64,000 nt of DNA from contig CAMCVO010000001.1 of assembly GCA_945881945.1 (NCBI GenBank), positions 62,001-126,000 of the forward strand, written 5' to 3'. How positions within the stretch are numbered: position 1 is the first letter of the stretch; each line of letters opens with the position of its first letter. The position numbers and the translations under genes were made by a program. The notes beneath the pieces were generated by a model, which worked only from the letters and a program-made list of their open reading frames with translations, was not told where the DNA came from and searched no databases. Of this stretch, positions 46,514-54,825 are shown one piece after another. Origin of the DNA: Bifidobacterium breve. GTDB lineage: Bacteria > Actinomycetota > Actinomycetes > Nanopelagicales > Nanopelagicaceae.

Positions 46514-46911
46514 GTTTTTCAAATAATGATTTCATGCCATGTGAGCAAGTTCTACCAAACATAGTTTTATACATTGATCATGAGATATTTGATGATCAAC
46601 AACTTAACGCTGTCGAGCTGCACTTTGGTACATGCACAGATTGCCGAGATCAAATGGAACAAGAGAGCGCTGCGCTACTTTTGATGAAAAGCCTTTTATG
46701 TAATGCCCTAAATGAAGAACTACCAGAGAGTTTATGTGATCGCATAAATCAGCAAACTGAGGATTTATACATTCAAATGAAGCAAGGCTCCCAATCAAGT
46801 GGTATTACTGAAATTACCTATACCCAAACCACTTATACGGAGATTACCTCTGATGGTGCAACTCAAATTGAAATAACTAGCGAAATACGCAGGGAGTTCC
46901 CGCAAGAGTAA
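46510..46911 (+). CDS. rsrA: Zinc-containing anti-sigma factor, RsrA type
   Basis: Redox-sensing anti-sigma factor of 133 residues. The ZAS motif H-x3-C-x2-C is at His38, Cys42, Cys45 ([10 protein letters not shown]), and Cys11 matches the redox-active residue of Streptomyces RsrA (C11, H37, C41, C44). Further cysteines at 64 and 76 may also take part. Oxidation of these should expel zinc and free SigR. The last about 35 residues are an unusual Thr/Ile-rich tail ([18 protein letters not shown]). It is coupled to sigR through ATGA. Confidence 0.9.
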   Translation: MSFSNNDFMPCEQVLPNIVLYIDHEIFDDQQLNAVELHFGTCTDCRDQMEQESAALLLMKSLLCNALNEELPESLCDRINQQTEDLYIQMKQGSQSSGITEITYTQTTYTEITSDGATQIEITSEIRREFPQE

Positions 46912-46923
46912 TTAACTAATCAC

Positions 46924-46929
46924 TAATCT
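46924..46929 (+). promoter_or_regulatory. -10 element of the thioesterase gene (near-leaderless)
   Basis: TAATCT, 7 nt (TCTGATT), then ATG 46937, in the 25-bp gap after rsrA. Confidence 0.42.
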
Positions 46930-46936
46930 TCTGATT

Positions 46937-47389
46937 ATGAAAGCAGAGCAGGTAATCGGTGCAATTGGAATGGCCAGCATGTCTATCAGACCTGGCGACA
47001 CATCAGTTGCGCAAGGGATTAATGATCTGCCAGTTATTGGTTCAAACCAAATACTTGGGTTAGTTGAAAGTGCATGTAGTACTGCAATTATTGAGTTTTT
47101 AGATTTTGGTGAAACCACCGTTACATCATCTTCTGAATTAGATATTAAAGGAGCAGCTGGGGTAGGTAGTGAAATACATGCCACCGCTAGATGTCTTGGT
47201 TTAGCAGATAACGTTTTAAAATTTGAAGTTGAGGTTCATCAGAACTCTAGATTAGTTGCCACCGGTTTAATCACAAGAAAATTTGTGGAAAGAGTTTCAT
47301 TCATGGCAAGGGTTGCTGCCGAAACAATTGTTGCCGATAAGGCCACTTACTCAAACAATGAAAAAATCGCTAGCAGTTTAAACTTCTAA
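46937..47389 (+). CDS. Hotdog-fold thioesterase (FlK-like)
   Basis: Single-domain hotdog protein of 150 residues. The pattern VIGSNQILGLVESACSTAIIEFLDFGETTVTSSSELDIKG, then GSEIHATARCLG and KFEVEVHQNSRLVATG, resembles fluoroacetyl-CoA thioesterase FlK and related housekeeping acyl-CoA thioesterases, with a Glu (LVES) and Thr/Ser near the expected active site. Substrate unknown. It follows rsrA but seems to have its own -10 hexamer. Its last codons encode the sodN terminator on the other strand. Confidence 0.8.
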   Translation: MKAEQVIGAIGMASMSIRPGDTSVAQGINDLPVIGSNQILGLVESACSTAIIEFLDFGETTVTSSSELDIKGAAGVGSEIHATARCLGLADNVLKFEVEVHQNSRLVATGLITRKFVERVSFMARVAAETIVADKATYSNNEKIASSLNF

Positions 47390-47402
47390 ACCACTAGCGA
47401 TT
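47365..47402 (-). terminator. Terminator of sodN inside the thioesterase 3' end
   Basis: AATCGCTAG (47365-47373) and CTAGCGATT (47394-47402) pair perfectly, with an inner GTTTA/TAAAC stem. On the minus strand the stem is followed by TTTTTT, so it ends sodN transcription. It covers the thioesterase stop codon; on the plus strand only a poor T-run follows. Confidence 0.85.
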
Positions 47403-47412
47403 AGAAAAATAC

Positions 47413-47820
47413 TTATTTTTTAGTAGCCCAGAAAATTTCAGCAATCTCATCAATTTTGCCGATCAGTTTTTCAGCAACTGCAACATCATTGGTGCCTTTG
47501 CTTCCACCAGCACCGGCTAATTTGGTAGCCTCATTAAATAATGAGTGCAGCTGTGGATACGCCTCAAAATGATTTGGCTTGAAGTAATCTGTCCAAAGTA
47601 CCCACAGGTGGTGCTTTACTAACTCAGAACGCTCTTCTTTGATAGCAACTGCACGGGCTTTGAAATCAGTATCACTGCTGGCTGCATACTTTTCCATGCA
47701 TGCCTTAACAGATTGGGCCTCAATTTTTGCCTGTGCTGGATCATAAACACCACATGGCAAATCACAATGCGCAAAAACTGTCTGCTTTGGTTTTACAAAC
47801 TTAATTAAAGATTTAAGCAT
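47413..47820 (-). CDS. sodN: Nickel superoxide dismutase
   Basis: NiSOD dismutates superoxide using one nickel bound by the N-terminal hook. The precursor is 135 residues. A 17-residue leader (MLKSLIKFVKPKQTVFA) precedes HCDLPCGVYDPAQAKIEAQ, whose His1, Cys2 and Cys6 bind nickel after cleavage. The helical domain follows, with HHLWVLWTDYFKPNHFEAYPQLH. AAGGAG lies 5-6 nt before ATG. It is divergent from its processing peptidase sodX, and the two share a 49-bp intergenic region. Confidence 0.96.
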   Translation of the reverse strand: MLKSLIKFVKPKQTVFAHCDLPCGVYDPAQAKIEAQSVKACMEKYAASSDTDFKARAVAIKEERSELVKHHLWVLWTDYFKPNHFEAYPQLHSLFNEATKLAGAGGSKGTNDVAVAEKLIGKIDEIAEIFWATKK

Positions 47821-47855
47821 CTCTCTCCTTGGTTTATTAAAACTAATCTCTTAGT

Positions 47856-47869
47856 GGGAGAATACTCCC
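47856..47869. promoter_or_regulatory. Palindrome in the sodN-sodX intergenic region
   Basis: GGGAG-AATA-CTCCC ends on the base before the sodX ATG. It overlaps a GAGAAT hexamer (47858-47863) placed 6 nt before that ATG and, on the other strand, a TATTCT. It could be an operator for both genes. It does not resemble the TTGC-N-GCAA type site known for Nur. Confidence 0.4.
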
Positions 47870-48187
47870 ATGTTTGGATTAACCAGGGTAGTAGTTGCTG
47901 GCAACTCAATGTCGCCTACCTTCAACCAAGGAGATTGGTTGCTTGTTCGTAAGATAAGTGGCCAGAAACACAGATTAAGGATTGGAAAACTTTATTTAGT
48001 TGCTGACCCTGTAAGACCTGGCGTGGCTTTGTTAAAGCGGCTTAAAGATAGCCAGACGGAGCATGGAGTAATTCGGTACTGGGTGGAGGGAGATAATCCG
48101 GCTAGCACTGATTCTAAGAATTGGGGCTGGATTGAATCTGAGCAAATCTTGGGAAAAGTTTTAATCCGTTATAAACGAGGGGATTAA
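47870..48187 (+). CDS. sodX: Nickel-SOD maturation protease SodX (S26 family)
   Basis: Small signal-peptidase-like protease of 105 residues that removes the NiSOD leader so that His1 becomes the N-terminus. The catalytic Ser is in AGNSMSPTF and the Lys in ALLKRLKD, followed by VEGDNPASTDSKNWGWI, the S26 box E. It has no obvious membrane helix, as usual for SodX. Its stop overlaps the kgd stop by 3 bp, tail to tail. Confidence 0.93.
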   Translation: MFGLTRVVVAGNSMSPTFNQGDWLLVRKISGQKHRLRIGKLYLVADPVRPGVALLKRLKDSQTEHGVIRYWVEGDNPASTDSKNWGWIESEQILGKVLIRYKRGD

Positions 48188-51100
48188 CGAGTAAAGGCTT
48201 CAGTCATTAAAGCCTTCTCTTCCTCTTCATGTAGATGATGATTTCCAGTAGCTGGACTTGCAGTGGCACGTCTGGAGACTCGTCGCAAACTTCTTCCCGC
48301 TAGCTCTTCATGCGCAGCAAAAGCCTCAGTAGTAGTTAATGCCACAAATGGCCATGGACCTTGATTTGCTGGCTCATCTTGTACCCAAAGCAATGTTGCC
48401 TTTGGATGTAATTTAGCCTGCGCAATAATCTCATCAACTGGCAATGGATAAAGTTGTTCAACTCTTACTATGGCGGTGGAGAACTCATTTAGTTTCTCTC
48501 GTTCTGCAATTAAGTCGTAGTAAACTTTTCCAGAGGTAAAGATTAACCGTGTTGCATTACTTACCTTCAGATCTGGAATTACCGGTTTAAATGTGCCAGA
48601 TGTAAAATCTGTTAGACCGCTGGCAGCAGCTTTTAATCTCAACATGGATTTAGGTTCAAAAACAATTAATGGTCTTCTTGCTGGATTCTTCATGTGCCAG
48701 CGCAGTAAATGAAAGTAAGAGGCAGGAGTTGATGGTTGAGCAACTGTCATATTTTGCTCAGCACATAGTGCTAAGAATCTCTCTATTCGCCCTGATGAAT
48801 GGTCTGGACCTTGTCCTTCATAGCCATGTGGCAAAAGCAGCACCACAGATGAGCGCTCGCCCCATTTTTGAAGTGCTGATGAAATAAATTCATCAACAAT
48901 AGTTTGTGCACCATTTGCAAAATCACCAAATTGCGCCTCCCAAATTACTAGAGCATTTTCACGCTCTACTGAGTAGCCATACTCAAATCCCATAACGGCA
49001 TACTCTGACAAAAGCGAGTCATAAATATGGAATTGATTTGGATCCTTCACGAGAGTTCTAAGTGGGAAGAAATCCGCGCCCGTTTCCTTATCAACAATTA
49101 CCGCATGGCGATTGCTAAATGTGCCACGGCGAACATCTTGCCCACTCATTCTAATTTGATGACCTTCTAGAAGGAGTGATCCAAAGGCGAACATTTCACC
49201 AGCTGCCCAGTCGACTGTGCCCTCTGTGAGCATTTCAGTGCGCTTTAATAGTTGCGGAAGCAATTTTGGATGGACTGTAAAGTTACTTGGAGTTGCAGAT
49301 TGAGTAGCAGCGATACTGCTCAATACAGATTCTGAAACTGCAGTATTAACTGTTTCAGGAGCAGGCACTACCGGTGCCTTCCAGTTTGGATCACTTTGTG
49401 GCTCAGTGTTATGAACCGCTGTAAATACACCTTCTAGTTGTTGCTGGTAGTCACGCAATACCTCTTCGGCCTCTTCCACAGTTATGTCACCGCGACCGAT
49501 TAATGCTTCAGTATAAAGTTTTCTAGTTGAGCGTTTGGCATCTACTAATTTATACATTACTGGCTGAGTAAAGCTTGGCTCATCACCCTCATTATGCCCA
49601 CGTCTGCGGTAGCAGATTAGATCAATCACAACATCCTTATTAAATGCCTGTCGATACTCAAACGCCAGTCTGGCAATTCGGACACAAGCCTCAGGGTCAT
49701 CACCGTTAACATGAAATACCGGGGCCTGAATCATCTTTGCGATATCTGTTGAATAAGTAGAAGAACGTGCTGCATGTGGTGAGGTAGTAAATCCAACCTG
49801 ATTATTAATCACAACATGAATAGTTCCGCCAGTGCGGTATCCCTTTAATAATGAAAGTGAGAGGGTTTCAGAAACCACTCCTTGACCAGCAAATGCTGCA
49901 TCACCATGTAGAAGAATTGGTAAAACTGGAAATGAACTCTGCTCATCTACTGAAGTATCACCGGATGCAGCCCTTAATTTATCTTGCTTAGCTCTAACAA
50001 TTCCTTCCAGAACCGGATTTACTGCCTCAAGGTGTGAGGGATTTGCTGCTAAATAAATCTTTGTAGTCGCACCACTTTCAGCGGTAAATACACCCTTTGT
50101 GCCAAGGTGATACTTAACATCGCCAGAACCATGCACCTCATTGTCATGATAATTTCCTTCAAACTCCTGAAAAATCTGTCCATATGACTTACCTGCAATA
50201 TTTGCCAAAACATTAAGTCGACCACGATGGGGCATACCAATGCAAACCTCATCTAACTTACTTTCAGCCGCTGATGAAATCATGGCATCAAGTAAAGGAA
50301 TTACTGATTCACCACCTTCTAATGAAAATCTCTTTTGACCAACATATTTTGTTTGCAAGAAAGATTCAAAAGCTTCAGCCGAGTTGAGTTTACGTAAAAT
50401 TCTAAGTTGCTCTTCACGAGCAGTTCGGGGGGCACCTACCTCTATTCGTTCTTGAATCCACGTGCGCTCTGCTGGATTTGCAATGTACATATACTCCACA
50501 CCAATTGTGCGGCAGTAGGAGTCTCGCAATATGCCAAGGATTCGACGTAACTTCATACTTGATTTCGCACCAAAATCATCTGTTGCAAACTCGCGATCTA
50601 GGTCCCAAAGAGATAAACCATGTGTAACTACATCTAAGTCTGGGTGTGATCTTTGAACATAAGTTAGTGGATCTACATCTGCCATTAAATGACCGGTGGT
50701 GCGATATGCATCAATTAGTTTTTGAACCTTAGCTGTTTTAACTGATTCATCAGCCTTGGCATCTTGCATATCTACTACCCAGCGAACTGGTACATAAGGA
50801 ATTCGAAGAGCTTCAAAGATTTCGTCATAGAAATTCTCTTCGCCCAACAAGATTTCATGAATTCTTCGCAAGAAATCACCAGATTGAGCACCTTGAATGA
50901 TTCTATGATCGTAGGTGCTGGTAAGTGTTACTACCTTGCTAATTCCGAGCTCTGACAAAGTTTGTTCATTGGCACCATGGAACTCAGCTGGATAATCAAG
51001 GGCGCCAACACCAAGAATCATTCCTTGGCCCTGCACCAATCTTGGTACCGAGTGCACGGTACCGATAGTTCCCGGATTAGTCAGTGAAATAGTTGTGCCA

Positions 51101-51939
51101 GCAAAGTCTTCAACTGTTAAAGAACCACCGCGAGCTTTTCGCACCGTATCTTCATAAGCAGACCAGAACTGAGCAAAATCTAAATCTTCACAACCTTTAA
51201 TTGATGGCACAAGTAACTGGCGGGAGCCATCTGGTTTTGCTAAATCAATTGCTATTCCTAAATTGATATGTTCAGGATGGCCTATTGCCGGCTTACCATC
51301 TTGTGCAGTAAAGAACGCATTCATCTCCGGCATTGCACGGATCGCCTTTATCATTGCGTAACCAATTAGGTGAGTAAATGAAACCTTGCCACCACGACCA
51401 CGTTTTAAATGGTTATTGATTACGGTTCGATTATCGATCATAAGTTTTGCAGGCACAGCGCGAACACTTGTAGCTGTTGGTACGGTTAATGAACCCTCCA
51501 TTGATTGCACAACTCTGGCTGCCACACCTCGTAATGGTTCAACTGATGAGGCACCTGGTGTAATCAAAGTTGGAATTGGTTTCACAACTGGATCAGCTGG
51601 TTTAAGTGCTGTATTAGCAACTTGAATTGGTTCAATTTTTTCAACAGGAGCTGGTGTAACAATTTGTGGAGCGGCAACAGTTGGCACAACTGGAGCAGTT
51701 TTTGCTAATTGTGCTTTAGGAATTGGTGGTGTTCCTGGTTTTGCTGCTGGCGTTGCTGAAATTACTGTGCCATTTAGAGATGAGTTACCTTTAAAATCTG
51801 CAAAAAAATCCCACCAAGCTTTATCAACTGATCCAGGATCTGCTTGGTATCTTTCATACATCTCTTGGACTAACCACTCGTTAGGTCCAAAGGAGCCACC
51901 AAAGTGATTTGCGGGCGTATTGGCTCCGACTTCGCTCAC
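48184..51939 (-). CDS. kgd: Multifunctional 2-oxoglutarate decarboxylase/dehydrogenase Kgd (E1-E2 fusion)
   Basis: Actinobacterial fusion, 1251 residues, of a succinyltransferase (E2) core to the thiamine-dependent E1 of 2-oxoglutarate dehydrogenase. The first about 45 residues are the E1 N-terminal segment (NEWLVQEMYERYQADPG). An Ala/Pro linker follows (about 60-130). The E2 domain (about 140-370) has VSFTHLIGYAMIKAIRAMPEMN and the HRIIQGAQSGDF active site. The E1 part has GMPHRGRLNVLANI, HGDAAFAGQGVVSE and RRGHNEGDEP. No lipoyl domain is present, as usual. The start is GTG with GGGAGAG upstream. Confidence 0.96.
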   Translation of the reverse strand: MSEVGANTPANHFGGSFGPNEWLVQEMYERYQADPGSVDKAWWDFFADFKGNSSLNGTVISATPAAKPGTPPIPKAQLAKTAPVVPTVAAPQIVTPAPVEKIEPIQVANTALKPADPVVKPIPTLITPGASSVEPLRGVAARVVQSMEGSLTVPTATSVRAVPAKLMIDNRTVINNHLKRGRGGKVSFTHLIGYAMIKAIRAMPEMNAFFTAQDGKPAIGHPEHINLGIAIDLAKPDGSRQLLVPSIKGCEDLDFAQFWSAYEDTVRKARGGSLTVEDFAGTTISLTNPGTIGTVHSVPRLVQGQGMILGVGALDYPAEFHGANEQTLSELGISKVVTLTSTYDHRIIQGAQSGDFLRRIHEILLGEENFYDEIFEALRIPYVPVRWVVDMQDAKADESVKTAKVQKLIDAYRTTGHLMADVDPLTYVQRSHPDLDVVTHGLSLWDLDREFATDDFGAKSSMKLRRILGILRDSYCRTIGVEYMYIANPAERTWIQERIEVGAPRTAREEQLRILRKLNSAEAFESFLQTKYVGQKRFSLEGGESVIPLLDAMISSAAESKLDEVCIGMPHRGRLNVLANIAGKSYGQIFQEFEGNYHDNEVHGSGDVKYHLGTKGVFTAESGATTKIYLAANPSHLEAVNPVLEGIVRAKQDKLRAASGDTSVDEQSSFPVLPILLHGDAAFAGQGVVSETLSLSLLKGYRTGGTIHVVINNQVGFTTSPHAARSSTYSTDIAKMIQAPVFHVNGDDPEACVRIARLAFEYRQAFNKDVVIDLICYRRRGHNEGDEPSFTQPVMYKLVDAKRSTRKLYTEALIGRGDITVEEAEEVLRDYQQQLEGVFTAVHNTEPQSDPNWKAPVVPAPETVNTAVSESVLSSIAATQSATPSNFTVHPKLLPQLLKRTEMLTEGTVDWAAGEMFAFGSLLLEGHQIRMSGQDVRRGTFSNRHAVIVDKETGADFFPLRTLVKDPNQFHIYDSLLSEYAVMGFEYGYSVERENALVIWEAQFGDFANGAQTIVDEFISSALQKWGERSSVVLLLPHGYEGQGPDHSSGRIERFLALCAEQNMTVAQPSTPASYFHLLRWHMKNPARRPLIVFEPKSMLRLKAAASGLTDFTSGTFKPVIPDLKVSNATRLIFTSGKVYYDLIAEREKLNEFSTAIVRVEQLYPLPVDEIIAQAKLHPKATLLWVQDEPANQGPWPFVALTTTEAFAAHEELAGRSLRRVSRRATASPATGNHHLHEEEEKALMTEAFTR

Positions 51940-51987
51940 TTATGCTCTCCCTATTTAGACCATGCTCCGTTGCTCGATCTGAGGATA

Positions 51988-52016
51988 ATCTTAACTCCAA
52001 GCCAGCGCTGGCTAAA
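51988..52016 (-). promoter_or_regulatory. Candidate kgd promoter with palindrome in the spacer
   Basis: Minus strand: TTTAGC (52011-52016), 17 bp, TAAGAT (51988-51993). A perfect 14-bp palindrome AGCCAGCGCTGGCT occupies 52000-52013, between and overlapping the -35. A protein bound there would block RNA polymerase. The leader to the GTG would be about 42 nt. Confidence 0.5.
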
Positions 52017-52105
52017 CCGGTGGAGCCGATTGTTTTAAGTGAAAGTGGCCACCAGCACATAAATAACTGTGGCAATTAGGCATAAACAACGGCAAGGTTG
52101 CGCCC

Positions 52106-52834
52106 ATGAGTACAGATCAAAAATGGGCAATTGTTACCGGTGGATCACGGGGCCTGGGCTATGAAACTGCAAAAGGGTTAATTGAGTCAGGAATTTTTGT
52201 TTATTTAATTGGTAAAGATGCCTCTCGAGTGAAGGAGAGTGCGCAAAAGTTAGGTTGCCAGTATCGAGCAGTGGATGTGGCCGATAGTGAAAAATTTCGC
52301 CAAACTTTAATTAATATAACTAATGATGCAACTGAAAAAGGTTTTGCTGAGTTAGATGTTTTAGTTCTAGCCCATGGCGTAATGAGTGAGAAAATGTCTA
52401 AAACTCTACGAACAACAGATGAAGAGTGGCGAAGAGTTTTATCAATTAACTTAGATGCAGTTTTTACCGCAATCAATCAATTGGCACCAGCTATGGCTGA
52501 AGCTAGAAAAGGTAGAGTTGTTGTTTACTCCGCTTGCCTAGGAAGAATGTCTGGCCCTGGCACACAAGGTGGTCTTGCGCCTTATCGAATTAGCAAGGCT
52601 GGTGTTAACGCTTTGGTTAAAAACCTCTCATATGAAACTGGTTTAGGTGCGCGTGGATTTTTAGTTGATGCCATTTGTCCTAATCACTCACGAACAGATA
52701 TGGGTGGTCCAGATGCCCCACGGAGCGCGGCAGAGGGGGCTGAAACAGCAATCTGGCTTGCAACTAGATCTTTTGATCCAGCAGTTGATAAGACTGGTTT
52801 GCTTTGGGAGGATCGCAAGATAGTTGAGTGGTAG
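52106..52834 (+). CDS. Short-chain dehydrogenase/reductase
   Basis: Classical SDR of 242 residues. The cofactor loop is TGGSRGLG (about 11-18), followed by VDVADSEKF, LAHGVMSE in place of NNAG, the catalytic Ser in VVYSACLGRMSG, and YRISKAG with Tyr and Lys. The altered NAG motif (AHG) is seen in some subfamilies. Substrate unknown. AAGGTT lies 6 nt before ATG, a weak leaderless -10 candidate. It is divergent from kgd. Confidence 0.87.
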   Translation: MSTDQKWAIVTGGSRGLGYETAKGLIESGIFVYLIGKDASRVKESAQKLGCQYRAVDVADSEKFRQTLINITNDATEKGFAELDVLVLAHGVMSEKMSKTLRTTDEEWRRVLSINLDAVFTAINQLAPAMAEARKGRVVVYSACLGRMSGPGTQGGLAPYRISKAGVNALVKNLSYETGLGARGFLVDAICPNHSRTDMGGPDAPRSAAEGAETAIWLATRSFDPAVDKTGLLWEDRKIVEW

Positions 52835-53209
52835 TTACTCTGAATAGCCAAGCGCAGATGAGATTAAGGTAGCACCGGCTAAAAGAGCTAAGGGGATTCC
52901 AACTAAATAAAGTTTTCCGGTAATCATGTAGTAAGAAACTCCAAGTGCGATCAAATTAGCTAGTACGGCCGGCGCTCTTCCAAATGATTTTTGTTTATCA
53001 AAACCTCTAGCTGAAAACCAAAGTCCAACACCAGCGAGAGTTCCAAAAATAATCTCAGCAGATAGTGCAGCAGGCGCACTTACATCGGAGATGAAGGGTG
53101 CAAGCAGCAGGTAAATAGCTACCCCAAAAAGTATTAGAGACTCAAATTTAAGTAAATAACTTGCACGAATGCGAGAGCGCTCAGTTGAAAAAACTCTTTT
53201 CATATCCAT
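52835..53209 (-). CDS. Four-TM membrane protein of unknown function
   Basis: Protein of 124 residues with a basic N-terminus (MKRVFSTERSRIRASYLLKFE) and four predicted membrane helices. No conserved catalytic motif is seen and I do not recognise the family. The start ATG 53209 is supported by TAGTAT exactly 6 nt upstream; a second ATG is two codons later. It is convergent with the SDR with no gap, and divergent from the degenerate GGDEF gene. Confidence 0.7.
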   Translation of the reverse strand: MDMKRVFSTERSRIRASYLLKFESLILFGVAIYLLLAPFISDVSAPAALSAEIIFGTLAGVGLWFSARGFDKQKSFGRAPAVLANLIALGVSYYMITGKLYLVGIPLALLAGATLISSALGYSE

Positions 53210-53215
53210 ATTTAA

Positions 53216-53221
53216 ATACTA
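53216..53221 (-). promoter_or_regulatory. -10 element of the four-TM protein gene (leaderless)
   Basis: TAGTAT, 6 nt (TTAAAT), then ATG 53209. A TACCCT on the plus strand (53220-53225) overlaps it and could serve the divergent gene at 53237. Confidence 0.5.
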
Positions 53222-53236
53222 CCCTTTCTAACTACT

Positions 53237-53725
53237 ATGAATAAGTATGAAGAGGTAGTTCAATCAATATTCCTCTCTAACGATGGCCAAATTGACCTAT
53301 TAACTGGTGCCCTGGCTCCCGACCAATTTGATCAAATTGCAAAACGAGATCTAGCGATATCTGATCGCAATTCCTCGCAAACTGCCATTATCTCTGTTGT
53401 ATTAAATTTGCAACAGTATCTGCCGGCTATCTATGCAGCTGAATTAGACAAGATGAAGAGTGACATCGAGAGTGAGTTAGTGAAATTATACTTTGAATTA
53501 AAAAACATATTTCGTCAAACAGATTGTATTTGTCGTGTTTCTAAACTAGGTTTTTGGATTTTATTAAATGGTAGTAGTGAGGAAGATACTAAGCAGTTAA
53601 TTGAACGTACCAATAAATTACTTCCAGAGTTTGTGCAGATTAACCCTTGCCAACGACTAAAGGATGAAAAGCTTTTAGATTGGTATCAGCGCATAGATAA
53701 GCTTCATTTTAACAACGATAAGTGA
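53237..53725 (+). CDS. Degenerate GGDEF-like protein
   Basis: Protein of 162 residues, no signal or membrane helix. The layout follows a GGDEF domain: DLLTGALAPDQFDQIAKRDL aligns with the DxLTGLxNRxxFxxxL entry, then a hydrophobic strand (AIISVVLNLQQY), then IFRQTDCICRVSKLGFWILLNGSSEED at the RxxD...RxGGDEFxxLLP position. The GGDEF motif reads SKLGF, so cyclase activity is not expected. It might bind nucleotide or act as a scaffold. It stands just before tadA. Moderate confidence in the family, since no alignment could be run. Confidence 0.55.
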   Translation: MNKYEEVVQSIFLSNDGQIDLLTGALAPDQFDQIAKRDLAISDRNSSQTAIISVVLNLQQYLPAIYAAELDKMKSDIESELVKLYFELKNIFRQTDCICRVSKLGFWILLNGSSEEDTKQLIERTNKLLPEFVQINPCQRLKDEKLLDWYQRIDKLHFNNDK

Positions 53726-53800
53726 CCACCTAATCACCAAAGGTGAGTAGTAATACACAGCACCTGCCTTACAACTGCTGCTGCCATAAATACTTAGCAG

Positions 53801-54823
53801 GTGAATCTAAATACAAATCAATTAGAAAGTTTTGGACCACTTGCAGATCTCATTCAAGATGAGAGCATCGAGGAGATTTGGATTAACTCTCCCAGTCGGG
53901 TATTTATCGCAAAAGCAGGTAAAAGTGAGCTGACAAATCTTGTATTAACCAAAGAGATTGTGCAGGACATAATTGAAAGATTGTTAATCTGGGGTGGGCG
54001 CCGGTTAGATGTTAGCAACCCATTTGTAGATGCGCGCTTACCAGATGGCAGCAGACTTCATGTTGCAATACCCGAGATTACTGCTTCGCATTGGGCAGTA
54101 AATATCAGAAAACATATAAATCAGGGCAATACCTTAGAAGATCTTGTAAAAATAGATTCAATTAGTAATGAGATATTAGAACTGCTAGATCAAGCAGTTT
54201 TTGCTGGATTAAACCTATTAGTTAGCGGTGGCACCCAAGCAGGGAAAACTACATTTTTAAGTGCATTAATTAGTCGCATTCCGGTGAATCAGAGAGTAAT
54301 AACAATCGAGGAGGTGTTTGAGTTAAAACCAAATTTGCCTGATTGGATTGCTCTTCAAACTAGAACCGCTAATTTAGAAGGTGATGGTGAGATATCGCTA
54401 CGAAGATTGATTAAAGAATCATTACGGATGCGGCCTAGCAGAATTATTGTAGGTGAGGTTAGAGAGGCGGAAGCCTTGGATTTGTTAATTGCTCTTAACT
54501 CAGGGCTGCCTGGAATGGCCACCTTACATGCGAACTCTGCAAGAGGTGCCATTAATAAGCTTCAATTACTTCCACTATTAGCTGGAGAAAACATCTCGCA
54601 AAGTTTTATTACCCCTACCATTGCCAGCAGTATTGATTTAGTAATTCAATGCTCGATTGATACAACTGGACAGCGACGAGTTAGCGAGATTGCCTGCGTC
54701 ACTGGCAGATCTGAAGCAGGAAATATTGAAATTGAAAGCTTATTCACATGGAATGGCAAAAAGTATGTTTCAGGTTTAGGGAATTTTACTAATCTACTAA
54801 ATAAGCGAAGCAGGGTAAATTAA
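53801..54823 (+). CDS. tadA: TadA/CpaF-type secretion ATPase
   Basis: Motor ATPase of type IV Tad (Flp) pilus or secretion systems, 340 residues. Walker A is VSGGTQAGKTTFLSAL (about 142-157), the Asp box is ITIEEVFEL, Walker B is RIIVGEVREAEALDLLIAL, and the His box is GMATLHANSARGA. It lacks the roughly 100-residue N-terminal extension of typical CpaF. The GTG start lies in an inverted repeat (CACCTGC 53761-53767 with GCAGGTG 53797-53803) that could hide the start codon. tadB and tadC follow with 2-bp spacing or overlap. Confidence 0.88.
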   Translation: MNLNTNQLESFGPLADLIQDESIEEIWINSPSRVFIAKAGKSELTNLVLTKEIVQDIIERLLIWGGRRLDVSNPFVDARLPDGSRLHVAIPEITASHWAVNIRKHINQGNTLEDLVKIDSISNEILELLDQAVFAGLNLLVSGGTQAGKTTFLSALISRIPVNQRVITIEEVFELKPNLPDWIALQTRTANLEGDGEISLRRLIKESLRMRPSRIIVGEVREAEALDLLIALNSGLPGMATLHANSARGAINKLQLLPLLAGENISQSFITPTIASSIDLVIQCSIDTTGQRRVSEIACVTGRSEAGNIEIESLFTWNGKKYVSGLGNFTNLLNKRSRVN

Positions 54824-54825
54824 GT

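Noticed and set aside
53220-53230. TACCCT as the promoter of the GGDEF-like gene
   Set aside because: Spacing to ATG is 11 nt and there is no clear ribosome site; left as a possibility only.
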